Source of the DNA: Bifidobacterium phasiani
Lineage (GTDB): Bacteria > Actinomycetota > Actinomycetes > Actinomycetales > Bifidobacteriaceae
Reading direction: 5' to 3'
NCBI RefSeq assembly: GCF_019331775.1
Contig: NZ_JAHBBD010000019.1
Location: 1-58,696, forward strand
Length of the DNA stretch: 58,696 bases
Part shown: piece by piece, positions 44,120 to 53,103 of the stretch
Numbering within the stretch: position 1 is the stretch's first letter
How the letters are laid out: each line of letters opens with the position of its first letter
Translations under genes and position numbers: made by a program
The notes under the pieces: model-generated
The model's input: the letters and a program-made list of their open reading frames with translations, nothing else
What the model was told of the DNA's origin: nothing
Databases searched by the model: none

Positions 44120-47100
44120 AACTGATCGGCATGAAGCTTAAGGGCATCGGTCCGTACGAGGGTGAATACTCCATCGACTTCGCCGCGCTGTCGCGTTCGC
44201 ATATGTACCTGATCGAAGGGGAGACCGGCGCGGGCAAGACCACCATCCTCGACTGCATCACCTATGCGCTGTACGGAGGCCCATCGGTGGATGGCGCCGA
44301 CAAGACGAGGCTGCGCTCGCGGTTCCTCGGTCTGCGGAACGAACGCTCATACGTCGACCTCATCTTCGAGTTGAACGGACGGTACTACCGCGTGTTGCGG
44401 GAACCGGAGTACCAGTACGCGAAGAAGAACGGCAGCGGCGTCAGCACGCACACCGCGAAGGCGAAGCTGTGGCGCGTGGACGAACGCATCGCCGAACTGA
44501 CGGCCGACGTCGAACCGGATGGTACGGCCGAACGGTATTTCACCTTTGTTGAGGGGGAGGGCAACACCACGTCGCTGGCCATCAAGGCCAGCGACGTGGG
44601 GGCGGAGATCGGCCAGCTGATCGGCCTGAAACGCGAGCAGTTCTCCAAGACCATCATGCTGGCCCAGGGGCGGTTCTCCGAATTCCTGCGGATGACTCCT
44701 GACAGACGGACCACATTGGTCGAAGAGCTGTTCTCCGCGCAGGAGTACCGGTATATCCAGCAGATTCTCGACGATATGCGCAAGGAGCGTGGGCGTGGGG
44801 TCGCCGACTTACGTGAGCGGCTGACCGAGCGTATCGAGCGGACGCGGCGCAACGCCGAGCGATTCGCGTCCATGCGTGATATCGAAACGCATGTGGAATC
44901 TTCGGGGAATATGGGTACCGGAGAGACCGATGCGGAAGCGGATTCAGGCAAGACGACGAAATCGAATGAAGTGCCGGAACCGGACAAGGCGGCAGGGGCT
45001 GACACGGACTCGGCGACGGATGGAGATTCGGGAATGGCGGCGGAGCCGGAGGCGGACACGATAACGAGTTCGGATACGGTACCGGAGTCGGATCCCTGGT
45101 TCTGGGGCATGGACGAAGCGGGCGCCATCGCCGAGCCCGCCCATACGTCCGAAGCCGTCGTCCGACAATTGGACTTCGCCGTCGAATGCGTCGGTGCGCA
45201 GGCAAGGGACATGCTTCAGAATGCGCGGCACGATGTGGCCGTTCAAGAGACCGCCGTGACGGACCGGAAACGGCGTAGGGACCTCTGCCGGCAGGTGATG
45301 CATCAGGTCGAGGAGGAACATCGGCTGGTCGAGGAACATATCCGCCTTGTCGCACAGAGTGCCGCGGTTGCGGAACATCAGGCGCTTGTCGAACGATCGG
45401 CGGAGGCCGAGCCGATTCTGGCGAAGCATCGTGAGCTGGAACAGCGGATACAGGAACGCGACGCCGCGGTGAAGGAACTGAACCATACACAGGATGGGCT
45501 CGCCGAGTTCCCGTCGCAAACGGAGCTTGAGAACCAGCACCGGGAGGCATTGCAAGCGGCGGGAAACAAGGAAAGCGCCGAACAGAAACTGAAGATGGCG
45601 CAGACGCATCAACAGCTGCTGGACAAGGTGGCATCGACGGCCAATGCCGTGGCCGATGCCGACAAACGGTTCAAGGACAGCCAGGCTGTGGTGGAACGGC
45701 GCCGACACGTGCTCGATGAACTTCCTGATGACACCGAAGTCGCCGAACGCCTGACACGACTGATCGAACGCCTTGCCGGCAGGGATCTGTTGGAATCCCA
45801 GCGTCGACAGGCGGAGGATACGCTCGACCATGCGCGAAAAGCCGTTTCGCTGGAGGCCGATGTAAAACGGCGGCAGGAATCGGTCGATGAGGCGCACGTG
45901 CTCAGCGAGGCCGCCAATCGCGCCTACGATGAGGCGAACCGCGCATTTGAGATGCTCGGTGCGGCCAAATACGCCTCCGAGTTGGAGGGCGGGCGACCTT
46001 GCCCGGTATGCGGCAGCGTCGAACATCCTCATCCGTACCAATCGCCGGCGGATGCGCCGACCAAAAAGCATGTGGACGCATTGCGTAAGGAATCGCGTCG
46101 GCGTGAAGGCGAATTAAGCAAGGCCGAACAGGAACTGGCAAAGCTGCAGGCACGACTGGAATCCGAACAGGAGCAGTCCGACGGCAAAACGCCGGAACAA
46201 GCCCAGGAAGCGGTCGACCAGGTCAACGCCGCACTGGCGGAGTTGGACAAGGTCGCCGAACAACGTAAGAACGCCGAGCGGGAGCAGCAGACGATACGCC
46301 AGGCGAAGGAGGCGTTGAACGACGCACAGCGCCGCTGCGCGCAGGCCGAGACGGAACTGCATCATGTCCGGGACGCCAATGCCGCGGCGGTCTCCGAAGC
46401 CGCCGGCCACACGAGCGAATCCGTGGAACAGGAGCGGACGGAGGCGCAGCACCAGCTTGACGAAGCGCGGCGGCAAGCCGAGGCCGCCGAACGGTTGGCG
46501 ACGACGATCAAGGAACGTCGCCAGTTGGAAACCCGGCAGACCGAACTGTCCTCTCGCGTGGGCACCCTGTCGGCGCAGGTCAAGGAGCTGGAACAGGTCG
46601 TACACGAAATGCTGGATGACCATGATTTCGCCGATATCGATCAAGTCAAGGCGTGCGCCTTGGAACCGGCGGAAACGGAACGTTTCCAAAGGGAGGCCAA
46701 GGAGCATGAGCGGCGATGCGCGGCGAATGCGGCGCGTTTGGAAGACGCGCGTCGGAGCCTCGCCTCGTCCATCGTCATCGATGGCGTGCCTGAACCGGAA
46801 GGCGTCGGCACACCTGATACGTCCGGAACCATGCCGGTGGCCTATACCGATGATGGTTCACCGACTGTGCTGGGTGCACAAATCGCTGGCATCGACATCG
46901 AGGCGCTCGACCGCGCCGTCACCGAAGCCGAACAGGCGCAGGATGCCGCCCAGGCGCGGTTGAGCACCCTGACGGAACTCGACCATGAACGTGTCCGCTG
47001 CTCCGACGATATGACCGACACCGCCCGCGAATGGGACAAGGCCATGCGCGAATACGAACCGGTGCGCACGATGGCGTTGCTGGCCAACGGCGGCAAGGAC

Positions 47101-47607
47101 TCGCCGTCCGACCGCAAGCTCACGCTGGTCGCCTACGCGGTCACCGAACGGTTCCGTGACGTGCTGATGCGCGCCAACGAGATCCTCAAGGACATCCAGG
47201 GAGGCGTCTACGAACTGCGGCTCGGCGATCACGAAGGTCGTGGCGGCACGAAGGTCGGCCTGCCCATCGACGTGTTCGACCGGCGCAACGACCAGCTGCG
47301 CCCGCCCAGCAGTCTGTCCGGCGGCGAGACCTTCTTCGTCTCCCTGGCTTTGGCGTTGGCGCTCGCCGACATCATCCAGGCGGAGAACGGCGGGTTGTCG
47401 ATGGAGACGCTGTTCATCGACGAGGGGTTCGGCACGCTGTCCGACGACTACCTGGACGACGTGATGACCGTGCTCCGCGGCATCGCCAAGACGCGCGACA
47501 TCGGCATCATCTCGCATGTCGGCCAGCTCAAGGACCAGATCGCCGAACGCATCAGCGTGACGCGCGACGGTCCCGATGGCGAATCCACGCTTCGCGTCAC
47601 GGTATAG
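44116..47607 (+). CDS. sbcC: Exonuclease SbcCD subunit C (Rad50-like)
   Basis: 1163 residues, SMC-type ATPase partner of SbcD. Walker A EGETGAGKTT lies at 35-43, the Q-loop region in QGRFSEFLRM near 184, a long Glu/Gln/Ala-rich coiled coil from about 230 to 1000, the zinc hook CPVC at 629-632, signature SLSGGETFF near 1070, and Walker B/D-loop LFIDEGFGTL near 1098. Unusually, an acidic Ser/Thr/Asp/Glu-rich segment of about 60 residues (about 258-320) interrupts the first coiled-coil arm. Translationally coupled to sbcD. Confidence 0.93.
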   Translation: MKLIGMKLKGIGPYEGEYSIDFAALSRSHMYLIEGETGAGKTTILDCITYALYGGPSVDGADKTRLRSRFLGLRNERSYVDLIFELNGRYYRVLREPEYQYAKKNGSGVSTHTAKAKLWRVDERIAELTADVEPDGTAERYFTFVEGEGNTTSLAIKASDVGAEIGQLIGLKREQFSKTIMLAQGRFSEFLRMTPDRRTTLVEELFSAQEYRYIQQILDDMRKERGRGVADLRERLTERIERTRRNAERFASMRDIETHVESSGNMGTGETDAEADSGKTTKSNEVPEPDKAAGADTDSATDGDSGMAAEPEADTITSSDTVPESDPWFWGMDEAGAIAEPAHTSEAVVRQLDFAVECVGAQARDMLQNARHDVAVQETAVTDRKRRRDLCRQVMHQVEEEHRLVEEHIRLVAQSAAVAEHQALVERSAEAEPILAKHRELEQRIQERDAAVKELNHTQDGLAEFPSQTELENQHREALQAAGNKESAEQKLKMAQTHQQLLDKVASTANAVADADKRFKDSQAVVERRRHVLDELPDDTEVAERLTRLIERLAGRDLLESQRRQAEDTLDHARKAVSLEADVKRRQESVDEAHVLSEAANRAYDEANRAFEMLGAAKYASELEGGRPCPVCGSVEHPHPYQSPADAPTKKHVDALRKESRRREGELSKAEQELAKLQARLESEQEQSDGKTPEQAQEAVDQVNAALAELDKVAEQRKNAEREQQTIRQAKEALNDAQRRCAQAETELHHVRDANAAAVSEAAGHTSESVEQERTEAQHQLDEARRQAEAAERLATTIKERRQLETRQTELSSRVGTLSAQVKELEQVVHEMLDDHDFADIDQVKACALEPAETERFQREAKEHERRCAANAARLEDARRSLASSIVIDGVPEPEGVGTPDTSGTMPVAYTDDGSPTVLGAQIAGIDIEALDRAVTEAEQAQDAAQARLSTLTELDHERVRCSDDMTDTAREWDKAMREYEPVRTMALLANGGKDSPSDRKLTLVAYAVTERFRDVLMRANEILKDIQGGVYELRLGDHEGRGGTKVGLPIDVFDRRNDQLRPPSSLSGGETFFVSLALALALADIIQAENGGLSMETLFIDEGFGTLSDDYLDDVMTVLRGIAKTRDIGIISHVGQLKDQIAERISVTRDGPDGESTLRVTV

Positions 47608-47736
47608 GCGTCGGACATGGTCGAAACGAAGCCAGCGCCACCCTTATCCAAGCGCACCATTCCAAGCGCACCGTGGGTGGATTCCGCATCGGCCACGGCG
47701 CATCCCATCGCCGAACTGCGATGTGCCGGCGCGTTG

Positions 47737-48117
47737 TCACCAGGTGCCGGCCACGGTTTCGGCGAATCGCACCGAACCGTTTCGTTCCCGGAACGTCGAA
47801 TCAAGCCGCAGATTCCACGTGCCGCGAACACCCCATATGGTGGCCTTGACCCGCAGCCGCATGACCAGCGTCGGCGCGCCGGTGTCGCCGTCGCGCGCCA
47901 CATCGGCGGAGACGACATCCACATGATGGCAGGCCATCGCACCGCTCGCCACATCGCCGATCCATTCGGCCGCCGACTGCACGCGGCCGGTCATGTGCGT
48001 GAGCGTGTACCCGTCGTCGCAGATCTCGCGCAACGCGCCGGCGTCCGCGGCCGTCATGGCCTTGACCATCGCGTCGCCCAGCATCAGATAGGTCGCATCG
48101 TCCGAAAGATCCGTCAT
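47737..48117 (-). CDS. NTF2-like (DUF4440/SnoaL-type) protein
   Basis: 126 residues; a cone-shaped NTF2-like fold is suggested by YLMLGDAMVKAMTAADAGALREICDD, YTLTHMTGRVQSAAEWIGDVASG shortened versions, and the later strands VMRLRVKATIWGVRGTW. ATG 48117 is preferred to the ATG four codons upstream because GGAG lies about 7 bases before it. Members bind or convert small molecules; the ligand is unknown. It follows the NAD(P)-binding gene on the same strand, about 79 bases downstream, and may be co-transcribed. Confidence 0.75.
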   Translation of the reverse strand: MTDLSDDATYLMLGDAMVKAMTAADAGALREICDDGYTLTHMTGRVQSAAEWIGDVASGAMACHHVDVVSADVARDGDTGAPTLVMRLRVKATIWGVRGTWNLRLDSTFRERNGSVRFAETVAGTW

Positions 48118-48195
48118 GAATCGCTCCATTCGCCGGTCATGGACGTCCTGGCCGGCCTGCCTTCGCGAGCGTCCATGACCACATGCGGCGACGCT

Positions 48196-48867
48196 TCAGT
48201 CGCGTTCCAGCCCCGCGAACTGTTCGGCGATTCCCGGGGCTCCGACCTCGGTGAACACCTCGAACGTCGTGCCGGTCGCATCATCGCTGAACAATCCCTC
48301 GACCAGCGCCTCGGCGATGTCGTCGGTGTTCGCCTGCCCGTACTCGACCCGGTCGCCCTGCCGCAGACGCACGCCGCCCTCGTTGCCGTCGGCGAACCAG
48401 CCCGGGCGCACGATCACATAATCGAGCCCGCTGTCGCGCAGCGCCTCCTCGCCGCGGAACTTCCACGCCAGCACCGGCTGGTCGGAGTGCGACGTGCCGA
48501 TCGACGACATCAGCTCGACCTTGATGTTCCGCCCCTCCTGCGAGCCGTTCAGCGCATCGATCACGTTCGCCACAGCGCCGTAGTCCACCGCCTTGTAGCC
48601 GTCCTCGAAGCCGTACGGCGCGCCATGCGTCATGACGACGCCCGTCGCCCCGTCGAGCGCGGCCGCGACGTCCTGCGGCACCGTCAGGTCGCCCTCGACG
48701 ACATCGACCACGCCGTCGCCCGGATAACGGTCGAACAGCCGGTGGGCCGCGCCCACGCGGCGGGTCATCGCGCGCACATGCGCGCCGCGGGCCTTGAGCC
48801 GCCTGACGACCTGCCGTCCGATGGTTCCCGTGCCGCCGAACACGACGATGATGGAGTTGTCTGCCAT
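48196..48867 (-). CDS. NmrA/SDR-like NAD(P)-binding oxidoreductase
   Basis: 223 residues. Rossmann fold with the nucleotide motif VVFGGTGTIGRQVVRRL (about 7-23, GGxGxxG) and an acidic/basic discriminator TRR after strand 2. It lacks the classical YxxxK but has SSIGTS and a WKFRGEEALRDSGLDY segment, as in NAD(P)H-binding (NmrA-like) atypical SDRs. Substrate unknown. ATG 48867 has AAAGGGA upstream. Upstream of the NTF2-like gene in the same direction. Confidence 0.85.
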   Translation of the reverse strand: MADNSIIVVFGGTGTIGRQVVRRLKARGAHVRAMTRRVGAAHRLFDRYPGDGVVDVVEGDLTVPQDVAAALDGATGVVMTHGAPYGFEDGYKAVDYGAVANVIDALNGSQEGRNIKVELMSSIGTSHSDQPVLAWKFRGEEALRDSGLDYVIVRPGWFADGNEGGVRLRQGDRVEYGQANTDDIAEALVEGLFSDDATGTTFEVFTEVGAPGIAEQFAGLERD

Positions 48868-48982
48868 AACCGGTCCCTTTCTTCCTGTGCCTGTGCGGAA
48901 TCCGTATGGAATGCCATGCGTTCCGGGCATTACATACCGATGGTAGGGACTTCGAGCGCTTCAAGTGCAACAGGCATGCGAG

Positions 48983-49111
48983 CGGCGAACGCTGACGGCG
49001 AATGCGGATGCGAATACGGATGGCAAGCACGAGCGGCGAACGCAAACGGCGAACGCAAACGGCGAACGTGGACCGCGAATACGGACAGCGAATATGGACG
49101 GCGAATGTGGG
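48983..49111. repeat. Ten tandem copies of a degenerate 13-base unit
   Basis: Consensus CGGCGAAYGYRRA. Unit borders fall at 48983, 48996, 49009 (12 bases), 49021, 49034, 49047, 49060, 49073, 49086 and 49099; two neighbouring units (49034, 49047) are identical. Because 13 is not a multiple of 3, no peptide repeat results. Lies between two divergent-tail minus-strand genes in non-coding DNA. Confidence 0.8.
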
Positions 49112-49159
49112 GCGGGCACGGACGGCGGCCCCGGGCGGAACGCCCGGCGCATCGGCCCC

Positions 49160-49678
49160 TCATCGCGCGGCGGCATCGGGCCCCAGCAGCGCCGACGCGA
49201 CCTCGAAGGCATGATCGTCCATCAGCGTCAGATACACCGTCATCTCGGGATGCCCGTCGAGGAACGTCCGTATCTCGTCGACGGCCACGGCCACCGCCTC
49301 GTCGACCGGATAGCCGTAGATGCCTCCGGAGATCAGCGGAAACGCGACGCTGCTGCAGCCATGCTCGTCCGCGACCGCCAGACAACGCCGGTAGCACGAC
49401 CGCAGCAGCCTCTTCTCGCCGCGGGTGCCGCCGCGCCATACCGGTCCGGGCGTGTGGATGACGTACCTTGCCGGCAGGCCGAACCCCGGGGTGACGGCCG
49501 CCTCGCCCGTCGGCACCGGCGCCGCGGCCGCGCATGCCCGTTGCATCGGCCCGACCCCGGCCGCCCGGAAGATGGCGCCGCACACGCCGCCGCCCATCGC
49601 CAGCGAGGTGTTCGCGGCGTTGACGACCGCGTCGACGGCCATCGTGGTGATGTCCTGGCGTACGACGTGCAACGGCAT
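49160..49678 (-). CDS. Macrodomain protein (ADP-ribose or O-acetyl-ADP-ribose hydrolase-like)
   Basis: 172 residues, a single macrodomain. VVNAANTSLAMGGGVCGAIF (about 18-37) carries the catalytic-loop Asn and Gly-rich loop of MacroD-type hydrolases. FPLISGGIYGYP (about 113-124) is the second phosphate-binding loop. These enzymes remove ADP-ribose from proteins, nucleic acids or acetyl esters. AAGGAG precedes the ATG on the minus strand. Divergent from glycerate kinase; no ADP-ribosyltransferase is adjacent. Confidence 0.92.
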   Translation of the reverse strand: MPLHVVRQDITTMAVDAVVNAANTSLAMGGGVCGAIFRAAGVGPMQRACAAAAPVPTGEAAVTPGFGLPARYVIHTPGPVWRGGTRGEKRLLRSCYRRCLAVADEHGCSSVAFPLISGGIYGYPVDEAVAVAVDEIRTFLDGHPEMTVYLTLMDDHAFEVASALLGPDAAAR

Positions 49679-49784
49679 GGGTCACGCTCCTTCACATTCG
49701 CATCCGATCGCGTAGTGTTCATCGTATGCCCGCGCACGGCGCGCACGCGACGTCCGGGCGCATCGCGGAAAGGCAGGACCACAC

Positions 49785-50984
49785 ATGAGAATCGTCATCG
49801 CCCCCGACTCGTTCAAGGGCAGCCTCACCGCGCGCCAGGCCGCCGACGCCATCGAGTCCGGCGTGCTGCGCGCCATCCCCGACGCCGAATGCGTCACGAT
49901 TCCGATGGCGGACGGCGGCGAGGGCACCGTGCGCGCCCTGGTCGACGCCACCGGCGGCGCGTTCGTCACCGCCCGCGTCACCGGTCCGCTCGGCACGCCC
50001 GTCGACGCCGTCTACGGCATGCTCGGCGACGGGCGCACCGCGGTCATCGAGATGGCCGCCGCCAGCGGCATCCAGCATGTCGGCGCCGCCGACCGCGACC
50101 CGTTGACCGCCACCACCTACGGCACCGGCGAGCTCATCCGCGACGCGCTCGACCACGGTGCGGACCGCATCATCGTCGGGCTCGGCGGCAGCGCCACCAA
50201 CGACGGCGGCGCGGGCATGGCCCAGGCGCTCGGCGTCCGGCTGCTCGACGGCGCCGGCCGCGACCTGCCGTTCGGCGGGGCGGCGCTGGCGGAGCTCGCC
50301 GACATCGACTGCTCCGGCATGGACCCGCGACTGGCGGGAACGGACGTCCGGCTCGCCTGCGACGTGACCAATCCGCTGACCGGTCCGCGCGGGGCGTCGG
50401 CGGTGTTCGGCCCGCAGAAGGGCGCGACGCCTGTGATGGTCGAACGGCTCGACCGCGCCCTGGCTCATTACGCCGCGGTGGTGCGCGACCGTCTCGGGCG
50501 TAAGATCGACGCCGTGCCCGGCTCGGGCGCGGCCGGCGGGCTCGGCGCCGGATTCCTGGCGTTCACCGACGCCACGATGGCCTCGGGCATCGACATCGTC
50601 ACGGAGGCGACCGGGCTGAAGGCCAAGGCGGCCGGCGCGGACTGGTGCATCACCGGCGAGGGCGGCATCGACGCGCAGACCCGATACGGCAAGACGCCGC
50701 TGGGCGTGGCCAGGGCGGTGCGCGAGGCGGCTCCCGGATGCCGGGTCGTGGCGCTGGCCGGGACCGTCGGCGAGGGAAGCGAAGGACTGTACGATCTGGG
50801 ATTCGACGCGATCTTCGGCATCATGCCCGGCGTCGCCACGATGAGCGAGGCTGTGGAGCATGCCGCCGCGAACCTGGAACGCACCGCCGAGAACGTCGCA
50901 CGGCTGATCGCCGCCGCCCGACCTGCGGCATCCGGCGACGAGGCGACCGGTCCGCACGACGGTAGGCGGATGGCCGACGGATGA
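49785..50984 (+). CDS. Glycerate kinase (GarK/GlxK type)
   Basis: 399 residues, type II glycerate kinase that phosphorylates D-glycerate with ATP. Family motifs: IVIAPDSFKGSLTA at the N-terminus, PMADGGEGTVRALV (about 40-53), IVGLGGSATNDGGAGMAQALG (about 129-149) and GEGGIDAQTRYGKTPLGVAR (about 290-308). Length is slightly above the usual 380, with a short polar tail. The ATG follows GGAAAGGCAGG. Monocistronic. Confidence 0.93.
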   Translation: MRIVIAPDSFKGSLTARQAADAIESGVLRAIPDAECVTIPMADGGEGTVRALVDATGGAFVTARVTGPLGTPVDAVYGMLGDGRTAVIEMAAASGIQHVGAADRDPLTATTYGTGELIRDALDHGADRIIVGLGGSATNDGGAGMAQALGVRLLDGAGRDLPFGGAALAELADIDCSGMDPRLAGTDVRLACDVTNPLTGPRGASAVFGPQKGATPVMVERLDRALAHYAAVVRDRLGRKIDAVPGSGAAGGLGAGFLAFTDATMASGIDIVTEATGLKAKAAGADWCITGEGGIDAQTRYGKTPLGVARAVREAAPGCRVVALAGTVGEGSEGLYDLGFDAIFGIMPGVATMSEAVEHAAANLERTAENVARLIAAARPAASGDEATGPHDGRRMADG

Positions 50985-51019
50985 TATGCCGTGCGCGCGG
51001 CATGCCCACGCACTGAGCC

Positions 51020-51168
51020 GATTCGCCCACGCGCGTGTGGCGGTCGGCATACGAATGCGTGACGGACGCACCACGCGGCCGATTCGCCCAAACACGTGGG
51101 ACGGGCGGGCTGAACCCAGCAAACGGTAAATCGGCGAACAGATTCACCCAAGCACGTGGGGCGGCCGG
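51020..51168. repeat. Three imperfect 28-base repeats spaced 60-61 bases
   Basis: Copies start at 51020, 51081 and 51141, each reading GATTCrCCCA, then a CACGTG-like centre, then GG. The arms CCCA and TGGG make each copy partly palindromic. Intervening sequences of 32-33 bases are unrelated to one another. The layout resembles a tiny CRISPR array, but the copies differ at several positions and no cas gene is in the window. Confidence 0.6.
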
Positions 51169-51253
51169 ACTTCATGGCGCGGCACGCCCACGACCGGGGC
51201 GATGCCGAGCGTCGATCGACTGGTGTCGCGCATCGTCGAGCACATGCCCGCTT

Positions 51254-51394
51254 CGGTAGGCACATGTTCGCTTCCGTAGGCACCATGCATGCCGATCGCC
51301 GCATGGCGGCGTGGCGGAATGACAGGAATGCCGCGGGAGACCGTCGACGCGGACCGGACGGCACCTGCCTACGGAAGCGAACATGTGCCTACCG
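51254..51394. repeat. Perfect 29-base inverted repeat bracketing 83 bases
   Basis: The left arm 51254-51282 is the exact reverse complement of 51366-51394. The left arm is itself preceded by a direct, slightly diverged copy of its CACATG..CGCTTC.GTAGGCA unit (51241-51262), giving a 20-base tandem. The enclosed 83 bases have no open frame. It looks like a miniature mobile element or a large RNA hairpin. Confidence 0.75.
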
Positions 51395-51600
51395 TTCGCA
51401 TCCGGCGGCCCGATGAGCGGGTTCGGCGGGCCGCCGGCATGATGATGCGCTTCCATGCGCGGCCGGCGGTCGCCCGGGACGGACTTGGCTGGTCGGCCGT
51501 CGGCATGGCGATGCGTTTTTCATATATGCTCGGCGAGCTCCAAGACAGGGCGGGCGTATTCGCATACGGCGGTCTCGACGCGGCATGTGAACGCTCCCAA

Positions 51601-51606
51601 TATAAT
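51601..51606 (+). promoter_or_regulatory. -10 box of the NmrA-like gene
   Basis: A perfect TATAAT 60 bases before the ATG at 51666. No consensus -35 was found. The leader contains AAGGAGG as ribosome binding site. Confidence 0.6.
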
Positions 51607-51665
51607 GGAACCGTCCCGTAACCATGCGGATGTTCCGGCATCTGCGGCGATCAAGGAGGATTCTT

Positions 51666-52607
51666 ATGGGCAAACTCATTCTCACCGGTGTCGACGGCAA
51701 CCTCGGCGGGCAGGCGGCGGACTATCTGCTGGAGCTGACCGAGCCCGACCGGCTGATCTTCACCGGCTACGACCCGGCTTCGCTGGAGAAGTACGCGGCC
51801 AAGGGCGTCGAGACCCGCGTCGCCGACTTCAACGATTCCGAGGGCCTCAAGGAGGCGTTCGCCGGCGGCGACGTGCTGGCTCTGATCTCGATGCCGTTCG
51901 TGGGCGCCAAGCGCCAGCGCGCGCACGGCAACGCGGTGGACGCGGCCAAGGCCGCCGGCGTCGCCAGGATCGTGTACACGTCGCTGGTGAACGCGGCCGA
52001 TCCGACCAATCCGAGCGTGGAGAAGAAGGACCACATCTGGACCGAGGAGTACATCAAGGCCGCCGGCCTCGACTACGTGTTCCTGCGCAACTCCCAGTAC
52101 GCCGAGGCCATGATCACGAACTACTTCACGTACGTGCACGGCGACGGCGTGCTCAAGAACAGCCAGGGCGACGGCCTGATGGCCTACATCTCCCGCAGGG
52201 ACTGCGCGAAGGCGGTGTCGCACGCGCTGGTCGCCGAGGACCTGCACCATGCGATCCTCGACATCAACGGCGCCGAGCTGATGACGATCTCGCGGTTCGT
52301 CGAGATCGGCAACGAGGCCACCGGCAACCACGTCACCTATCAGGAGATCACCGACGAGGAGAACTACCAGGTCTTCGACGCGATGGGCGTGCCGCGCACC
52401 ACCGACGGCGTGTTCCAGGAGGGCTCGGAGGCCCCGTTCTCGTCCGACGGCATGGTCACGTTCGCACAGGCCATCCGCGAGGGCAAGATGGCGGTGAAGA
52501 CCGACGACTTCGTCAGGCTCACCGGCGACGAGCCGATCACGGTGAGGTACATGTTCGAGCACGCGGATGACTTCCAGGTCGGCGCGCGCCATTCCAAGGA
52601 CGCCTGA
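51666..52607 (+). CDS. NmrA/QorB-like NAD(P)-binding protein
   Basis: 313 residues. The Rossmann motif GVDGNLGGQAADYLL (about 8-22) starts the fold; VLALISMPF and IVYTSLVNA are the strand 4 and 5 edges of atypical SDRs such as quinone reductase QorB and NmrA. There is no YxxxK pair. Likely NAD(P)H-binding sensor or reductase; substrate unknown. AAGGAGG lies 8 bases before ATG 51666, so upstream in-frame codons are leader. Confidence 0.85.
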   Translation: MGKLILTGVDGNLGGQAADYLLELTEPDRLIFTGYDPASLEKYAAKGVETRVADFNDSEGLKEAFAGGDVLALISMPFVGAKRQRAHGNAVDAAKAAGVARIVYTSLVNAADPTNPSVEKKDHIWTEEYIKAAGLDYVFLRNSQYAEAMITNYFTYVHGDGVLKNSQGDGLMAYISRRDCAKAVSHALVAEDLHHAILDINGAELMTISRFVEIGNEATGNHVTYQEITDEENYQVFDAMGVPRTTDGVFQEGSEAPFSSDGMVTFAQAIREGKMAVKTDDFVRLTGDEPITVRYMFEHADDFQVGARHSKDA

Positions 52608-53103
52608 CGGGCCGTGCCGTGCCCTTAGCGGGTCGTGACCCGGGTGCACGGCGGCACCGGAAGATGCGGCCTTCGGTACCGTACCCTGGCGGGCACGCCT
52701 TGCCTCCCGACGGACCGTGCCCCGTCCTTGGTGGGGCCGGCCCCGTCTCCGACTGGGTGGTGCCTTATATTCTGACGGGCGGTGCCTCGTACCCTGACGG
52801 ATCGCGCACCCGTTCTTGGCAAGGCATGCCTCGTCCCTGATGGCCGTGCCCGACCGGTCGATCCGGCCGTGGCGGGCACGGCCAGGCCGCGGACTTCGGC
52901 AGATGGTCCGCGGACCTCGGCGATTTTCCGCCGTTCTCCGCGCGCCACCGCCCGAAGTCCGCGGCAGCTGTCATGCCGGAGGCCATGCGCGGCTTCGACG
53001 GCGTACCGTCATCCGAAGTCCGCGGCAACCATCCCCTGTGGCCCCCCGGCAGGCGCCAGCGGCCGGCGCGCCCGTGGTCGTCGCCCCGCCAAGCCCTGAT
53101 CGT
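52608..53103. other. Intergenic region with short dispersed repeats
   Basis: About 500 bases between convergent genes, with no credible gene. The left half repeats CCTTG/CCTGACGG-like words; the right half carries the 14-base repeats listed separately. Hairpins here may terminate both flanking genes. Confidence 0.5.
52886..53026. repeat. 14-base element in two direct copies and one inverted copy
   Basis: CCGAAGTCCGCGGC occurs at 52952-52965 and 53013-53026; its exact reverse complement is at 52886-52899, with a related TCCGCGGACCTCGG at 52907-52920. The inverted pair could form a hairpin between the convergent genes. Confidence 0.6.

Larger units (their letters stand above)
50985..51665. other. 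680-base intergenic region built largely of repeats
   Basis: Contains three 28-base palindromic repeats with 60-base periodicity (51020-51168) and a perfect 29-base inverted repeat pair (51254-51394), then the promoter of the next gene. No credible coding frame. Confidence 0.7.

Noticed and set aside
51020..51168. Calling the 60-base-spaced repeats a CRISPR array
   Set aside because: Only three copies, each differing at several positions, and no cas gene in the window; kept as a repeat and as a finding.
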